A stretch of 64,000 nucleotides of DNA, from assembly GCF_900094545.1 (NCBI RefSeq), contig NZ_FMAH01000017.1, positions 52,752-116,751 of the forward strand, in the 5' to 3' direction. Source of the stretch: Martinezella miluonensis (GTDB taxonomy: Bacteria; Pseudomonadota; Alphaproteobacteria; Rhizobiales; Rhizobiaceae). Both the position numbers and the translations under genes were made by a program. The notes under the pieces were generated by a model. That model was not told where the DNA came from. It did no database searches and saw only the letters and a list, made by a program, of their open reading frames with translations. Shown here one piece after another: positions 60,088 to 64,000 of the stretch. Every line of letters begins with the position of its first letter. The first letter of the stretch is position 1.

Positions 60088-60892
60088 TCGCGGCCAACGC
60101 GCCTCATTTCCGCTGAAGACCGCAGCCGCAGGCGGCCTGCTCTTCCTCCACCTGCCGATCCTGCTGATCTTCGTCTATGCCTTCACGACCGAAGAGAAGA
60201 GCTACCAGTGGCCGCCGCCGGGCTTCACGCTGCAATGGTTCGGCATTGCCTGGAACCGGCCGGACATATGGTCGTCGCTTGCGCTCTCCGTCCAGGTGGC
60301 GACCATTGCAACCGCGATCGCCCTGCTGCTCGGCACGCTCTGCGCCGCCGCCGTCAGCCAGACAAAGTTCTTCGGCCGCGAGGCGATCTCGCTGCTGGTC
60401 ATCCTGCCGATCGCACTTCCCGGCATCATCACCGGCATTGCGCTTCGCTCGGCCTTCAGCCTGTTCGATATCCCGTTCTCGGTCTGGACGATCGTTCTCG
60501 GCCATGCCACCTTCTGCGTCGTCGTTGTCTATAACAATGCCGTCGCCCGCTTTCGCCGCACCTCCGGTTCGCTGATCGAGGCATCCATGGATCTTGGCGC
60601 CGACGGCTTCCAGACCTTCCGCCATGTGGTCCTGCCGAATATCGGTACGGCGCTGCTTGCCGGCGGCATGCTTGCCTTCGCACTATCCTTCGACGAAGTC
60701 ATCGTCACCACCTTCACCGGCGGCCAGCAAATGACGCTGCCGATCTGGATGCTGGAGGAACTCATTCGCCCACGCCAGCGACCCGTCACCAACGTCGTCG
60801 CCATGGTCGTCGTGCTTGTCACCTTCCTGCCGATCCTGGCAGCCTACTATCTTACCCGCGACGGCGACCAGATCGCCGGCGGCGGCAAATGA
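60077..60892 (+). CDS. ydcV: ABC transporter permease, polyamine type (YdcV-like)
   Basis: The 271-residue protein starts at 60077 after AGGGAGC, overlapping the preceding permease. It has six hydrophobic segments and the EAA loop [34 protein letters not shown]. It completes the channel with YdcU. The final gene of the operon follows after 13 bases. Confidence 0.93.
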   Translation: MRSDRGQRASFPLKTAAAGGLLFLHLPILLIFVYAFTTEEKSYQWPPPGFTLQWFGIAWNRPDIWSSLALSVQVATIATAIALLLGTLCAAAVSQTKFFGREAISLLVILPIALPGIITGIALRSAFSLFDIPFSVWTIVLGHATFCVVVVYNNAVARFRRTSGSLIEASMDLGADGFQTFRHVVLPNIGTALLAGGMLAFALSFDEVIVTTFTGGQQMTLPIWMLEELIRPRQRPVTNVVAMVVVLVTFLPILAAYYLTRDGDQIAGGGK

Positions 60893-60905
60893 AAGGGAGA
60901 TAATA

Positions 60906-62333
60906 ATGGATACCCAGATGCTGATCGGCTCCCGCTTCGAAGCCGGCACGGAAACGGAGGAACGCGTCCTCAACCCGAAAACGGGCGAGACCGTGCTCGC
61001 CCTGCCAGAGGCTTCGCTCGGCCAGATCGATGCTGCCGTCGACGCTGCCGAAAAGGCTTTCACGGGTTGGTCGCAGACCACACCGAGCCAGCGTTCAGCC
61101 TATCTTCTCAAGATCGCCGACGCCATCGAGAGGGATGCCGAAGGCTTCGCAACGCTCGAAGCGCTGAACTGCGGCAAGCCGATCAACGCCGTCCTTAATG
61201 ACGAAATCCCGGCAATCGTCGACTGCTATCGCTTCTTTGCCGGCGCGGTGCGCAACCTGCATGGCCCGGTCGCCGGCGAATATCTGCCCGGTCACACCTC
61301 GATGATCCGCCGCGACCCGATCGGCATCGTCGGCTCGATCGCCCCCTGGAACTATCCGCTGATGATGATGGCCTGGAAGCTGGCGCCGGCCATTGCCGGC
61401 GGCAACACCGTCGTCTTCAAGCCCTCCGAGCAGACGCCGCTAACGGCGCTGAAGATGGCGAAGCTGCTGGCGGATGTCCTCCCGGAAGGCGTCGTCAACG
61501 TCATCCTCGGCCGCGGCGAGAGTGTCGGCAACGCTTTGATCAACCACCCCAAGATCGGCATGGTCTCCATCACAGGCGATGTCGCCACCGGTAAAAAAGT
61601 GCTGCAGGCCGCCGCCAAGACGGTCAAGCGCACGCATCTCGAACTCGGCGGCAAGGCCCCGGTCATCATCTTCGACGATGCCGACATCGATGCCGTCGTC
61701 GCCGGCATCCGGACCTTCGGCTACTACAATGCCGGTCAGGACTGCACCGCTGCCTGCCGCATCTATGCCGACGCCAAGGTCTACGACAATTTCGTCGCCG
61801 ACCTGACCTCCGCCGTGTCAAGCATCAAGTTCAACCTCGCCGACGACACCGAGAACGAGATCGGCCCGCTGATCTCCAAGCGCCAGCGCGACCGCGTCGA
61901 AAGCTTCGTCGCCCGCGCCGCCGAACACAAGCACATGGAAATCACTACCGGCGGCAAGATCTCCGGCGAACGCGGCTTCTTCTATGCACCGACTGTGGTT
62001 GCCGGCGCCACGCAGGACGACGAGATCGTCCGCCGCGAAGTCTTCGGCCCCGTCGTCTCGGTCACGCGCTTCACGAACCCCGACGACGCCGTCGCCTGGG
62101 CCAATGACAGCGATTACGGCCTAGCCTCCTCGGTCTGGACGAAGGATATCAGCCGCGGCATGCAGACCGCCGCCCGGCTGCAATATGGCTGCACCTGGAT
62201 CAACACCCACTTCATGCTGGTCAACGAAATGCCGCATGGCGGCCTGAAGCAATCCGGCTACGGCAAGGATATGTCAGTCTACGCTATCGAAGATTACACA
62301 GCCGTCCGGCATGTCATGATCAATCATGGGTGA
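60906..62333 (+). CDS. patD: aminobutyraldehyde dehydrogenase (YdcW/PatD-like)
   Basis: The 475-residue aldehyde dehydrogenase starts at 60906 with AAAGGGAGA ahead. NAD-binding and catalytic residues are visible: [22 protein letters not shown], Lys172 in FKPSEQT, Glu246 in [10 protein letters not shown] and the nucleophile Cys280 in [10 protein letters not shown]. Genes in this position, after ydcSTUV, oxidise gamma-aminobutyraldehyde from putrescine to GABA. The operon therefore couples amine uptake to oxidation. The substrate assignment rests on this arrangement and similarity to the family. Confidence 0.92.
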   Translation: MDTQMLIGSRFEAGTETEERVLNPKTGETVLALPEASLGQIDAAVDAAEKAFTGWSQTTPSQRSAYLLKIADAIERDAEGFATLEALNCGKPINAVLNDEIPAIVDCYRFFAGAVRNLHGPVAGEYLPGHTSMIRRDPIGIVGSIAPWNYPLMMMAWKLAPAIAGGNTVVFKPSEQTPLTALKMAKLLADVLPEGVVNVILGRGESVGNALINHPKIGMVSITGDVATGKKVLQAAAKTVKRTHLELGGKAPVIIFDDADIDAVVAGIRTFGYYNAGQDCTAACRIYADAKVYDNFVADLTSAVSSIKFNLADDTENEIGPLISKRQRDRVESFVARAAEHKHMEITTGGKISGERGFFYAPTVVAGATQDDEIVRREVFGPVVSVTRFTNPDDAVAWANDSDYGLASSVWTKDISRGMQTAARLQYGCTWINTHFMLVNEMPHGGLKQSGYGKDMSVYAIEDYTAVRHVMINHG

Positions 62334-62701
62334 GAGGCGATTGGGGTAGGGCTTTCGATCAACCCAGCTTTCTTGAGTTTGTCGCACCGCCGTACCCCCC
62401 TCTGTCACTCCGTGACATCTCCCCCACAAGGGGGGGAGATTGGGAATGCATAGCAATCTCTCGCATCCTAGTGAGGATCGTATCCGCAGAAGCGGACGCC
62501 TATCGCTTTTCACAGAGCGGACAACAAACTCTCAACGATCTCCCCCCTTGTGGGGGAGATGTCCCGAAAGGGACAGAGGGGGTGCCGTACTCTCCGCAAA
62601 CTTCGAAACCAGCCAAACCCAAATTCCACAATCAAAACGGCTTCGGAACAATTCACCCTCCTTCTGCGTCATTAAGAAGTACAACGCAGAGGAGATTGCT
62701 A
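62334..62701. other. intergenic region with an inverted repeat pair
   Basis: A block at 62391-62441 and its inverted copy at 62537-62590 share GTACC(C) and CCCTCTGTC, ACATCTCCCCCACAAGGGGG and can fold back on each other. Each copy also makes its own hairpin (CTCCCCCACAAGGGGGGAG). These are members of a common rhizobial intergenic repeat family. No gene is supported between them; the ribosome binding site of the next gene is at 62689-62694. Confidence 0.65.
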
Positions 62702-62875
62702 ATGCTGAAATGGGCTCTCATTTTCTTTGTGATTTCGCTGATCAGCGGCTTTTTCGGCTTTTCCGGCGTGTCGGCGGCAACCGCAACCGTTGCGCGCGTT
62801 CTCTTCACCATCTTCATGATCATCTTCCTGGTGTTCCTGATCCTGGCTGTCATGGCCGGCAACGCCGTCGTCTGA
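62702..62875 (+). CDS. small DUF1328 membrane protein
   Basis: The 57-residue protein starts at 62702 after AGAGGAG. It has two hydrophobic helices ([21 protein letters not shown] and [21 protein letters not shown]) of the DUF1328 (YtjA) family. Members are stress-linked in some bacteria, but a function is not established. It stands alone, convergent with the DUF1345 gene. Confidence 0.87.
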   Translation: MLKWALIFFVISLISGFFGFSGVSAATATVARVLFTIFMIIFLVFLILAVMAGNAVV

Positions 62876-62901
62876 CGACATTGAGGCGCATCGGAGCGGG
62901 C

Positions 62902-63576
62902 CTAGATCAGGCTCGCCCCGACGTTTATGGCGAGCGCCAGAATCGTTGTGTTGAACAGGAACGACAGGATGGAATGCAGAAGCGCCAGCTTACGCATCGA
63001 AATGGTGGAAATGCCAATATCGGCGGTCTGAGCTGCCACGCCGATGGTGAAAGAGAAATAGAGGAAATCCCAATAGATCGGCTCCTCCAAGGGCTCGGCG
63101 AATTTCAGCCCCTGCCCCTTGCCCGGGCTGCTGTAATATCTGTGCGCATAGTGGATCGTGAACATTATGTGCAGAAACGCCCACGAGATCAGGATCGTCA
63201 CGATCGCCATCATCACGCGGTAGAAAGCGACTTCGGGCGGGGCATCCTTGACCCCCAGCAGATCGAGCGCGATGCCGCCAATGCTTGCGAGAGCAGCGGT
63301 GATCGACAGGAACAGCAGAAATCCATCCGAGAAATCGAGATCGGCGGAGCGCTTGCGGATGCGCTGCGGGTCAGCCGTCAGCATTCGGTAGAGGCTGTAA
63401 ATGATATAGACGATCGCGGTCGTATCCCAGGCGATCAACAAGTTGCCGGCGTTGAAATCACGCGACGTCAGAAGCAGAAAAGCGAGGATACCGGCGAGCA
63501 CCGAAAGCACGATGACGTGATGCTTGCGCCACAGCACGAGCCATCTGGATCGATGCAAATGTCCGTGCGCATCCAT
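62902..63576 (-). CDS. DUF1345 family membrane protein
   Basis: The 224-residue protein has about five or six hydrophobic segments. DAPPEVAFYRVMMAIVTILISWAFLHIMFTIHYAHRYY, EEPIYWDFLYFSFTIGVAAQTADIGIS and an N-terminal LLLTSRDFNAGNLLIAWDTTAIVYI match the DUF1345 family. It starts at 63576 with a short His-rich leader. A function is not known. The gene is preceded (to its right) by terminator-like hairpins that separate it from an insertion element. Confidence 0.87.
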   Translation of the reverse strand: MDAHGHLHRSRWLVLWRKHHVIVLSVLAGILAFLLLTSRDFNAGNLLIAWDTTAIVYIIYSLYRMLTADPQRIRKRSADLDFSDGFLLFLSITAALASIGGIALDLLGVKDAPPEVAFYRVMMAIVTILISWAFLHIMFTIHYAHRYYSSPGKGQGLKFAEPLEEPIYWDFLYFSFTIGVAAQTADIGISTISMRKLALLHSILSFLFNTTILALAINVGASLI

Positions 63577-63635
63577 GCCGCTCTCCCGATCGCAAATCGC
63601 CTGTCAGAACCGATTCGTCGCTCAGAGTGGCAAAT

Positions 63636-63660
63636 AAAAGGAAGCCCCGCAATACGGGGC
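63636..63660 (-). terminator. terminator-like hairpin between DUF1345 and the transposase
   Basis: GCCCCG (63644-63649) and CGGGGC (63655-63660) form a hairpin, followed on the minus strand by TTCCTTTTATTT. It stops transcription arriving from the transposase side. Confidence 0.7.
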
Positions 63661-63675
63661 CCAGACCGCTGACAA

Positions 63676-63712
63676 ACCCCGTCATTTTTTGGCGGGGTTT
63701 TATTTTGTGTTG
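63676..63712 (+). terminator. terminator-like hairpin near the insertion element end
   Basis: AAACCCCG and CGGGGTTT pair around a T-rich loop and are followed on the plus strand by TTATTTTG. It may lie within the end of the insertion element and protect its transposase gene from outside transcription. Confidence 0.55.
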
Positions 63713-63763
63713 AGTTTCGAGGTTGACTGGATGTTTTGAACGGGCCGTTCAGATTCCCTCTGC

Positions 63764-64000
63764 TTATGCGGGGCTCGGTTGGCTGGCCTTGGTGAGGGCC
63801 ATTGCGATCTTCTTGATGTTCTGGGCGGCTGCGGCCATCAGGCACTGGCATTGGACCCGGATGAGACTTCGGAACCGCGCGTAGCGATGACCATGCAACT
63901 GTTTGGCGTCGGCAAACGAGCGCTCGACCGTCTCTTTCCGTCGTTTGTAGATGGCCTTGCCCCAGGGCTTGAGCCGGTTGGCATCGGTACGCTCGCGGGC
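63764..64000 (-). mobile_element. C-terminal part of an IS1182-type transposase (partial)
   Basis: The minus strand reads 79 codons to a TAA at 63766-63764; the rest of the gene is beyond the window. The segment KRRKETVERSFADAKQLHGHRYARFR is the end of the DDE catalytic domain of IS1182-like transposases, with the final catalytic Glu in ETVERSF. The C-terminus ends in NIKKIAMALTKASQPSPA. The left inverted terminal repeat should lie between 63577 and 63763, but I could not define it. Confidence 0.85.

Noticed and set aside
1..64000. CRISPR arrays, tRNA or rRNA genes and prophage
   Set aside because: No regular direct repeats with spacers, no cloverleaf-like sequence and no phage gene was seen on either strand; a dedicated tRNA scan was not possible.

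Overview
The window is about 60 percent GC chromosomal DNA from an alphaproteobacterium of the Rhizobiaceae, most likely a Rhizobium species. The clues are the tandem sugar ABC and LacI clusters, the speF-type leader in front of an ornithine decarboxylase, the terC-type leader, the dispersed palindromic repeats that follow many genes, and close resemblance to rhizobial families throughout. It carries no rRNA, no tRNA that I could find, no CRISPR array and no prophage. One transposase end lies at the right edge.

Layout. 1-8 kb: the start of a gene resembling an N-acyl amino acid/autoinducer synthase, a membrane c-di-GMP protein with a broken GGDEF site, an orphan TRAP binding protein, a class I glutamine amidotransferase, a 2-hydroxyacid dehydrogenase with a LacI regulator, and a MarR regulator. 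8-16 kb: a creatininase-family amidohydrolase; a CobW-type zinc GTPase with a WD40 partner behind a Zur-like box; cysE; a secreted phosphoesterase plus diheme peroxidase pair behind a PHO-box-like array; a GNAT enzyme. 16-20.5 kb: a predicted small RNA, ornithine decarboxylase with a 400-nt structured leader, a LysR regulator, and a DGPF protein with an ECF42-type sigma factor. 20.7-32 kb: DUF1007 plus a Ni/Co exporter, a DUF533/TerB protein, eda, a CYTH-CHAD pair, trhO, a CHASE4-GGDEF-EAL protein, an FMN reductase, a GH1 glucosidase and a DoxX protein.

32-44 kb is a carbohydrate island: an oxidoreductase and a sugar-phosphate isomerase-like protein, a complete ribose/xylose-type ABC transporter, a divergent LacI regulator sharing an exceptionally symmetric double operator, a VOC protein, then lacI-xylB-xylA for xylose entry into the pentose phosphate route. 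44-49 kb: an EmrAB-type pump divergent from its TetR repressor, with two operators, and an AraC/GyrI-like regulator. 49-56.7 kb: TerC with a structured leader, two aminoacyl-tRNA synthetases (gltX, lysS), small uncharacterised proteins, a LysR regulator and a DEDD exonuclease. 56.8-62.3 kb: a ydcSTUV-W-like operon (polyamine/amine ABC uptake plus an aminoaldehyde dehydrogenase). 62.3-64 kb: an inverted intergenic repeat, DUF1328 and DUF1345 membrane proteins, and an IS1182-type transposase end.

Polyamine metabolism recurs: ornithine decarboxylase makes putrescine, the ydc-like operon imports amines and oxidises the aminobutyraldehyde, and the PuuD-family hydrolase could handle gamma-glutamyl-GABA. 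The least expected signals are in the non-coding DNA: the predicted plus-strand sRNA between odc and the GNAT gene, the PHO-box array before the phosphoesterase-peroxidase pair, and several highly symmetric operators. All functional statements are from reading the sequence; no search or folding program was run.
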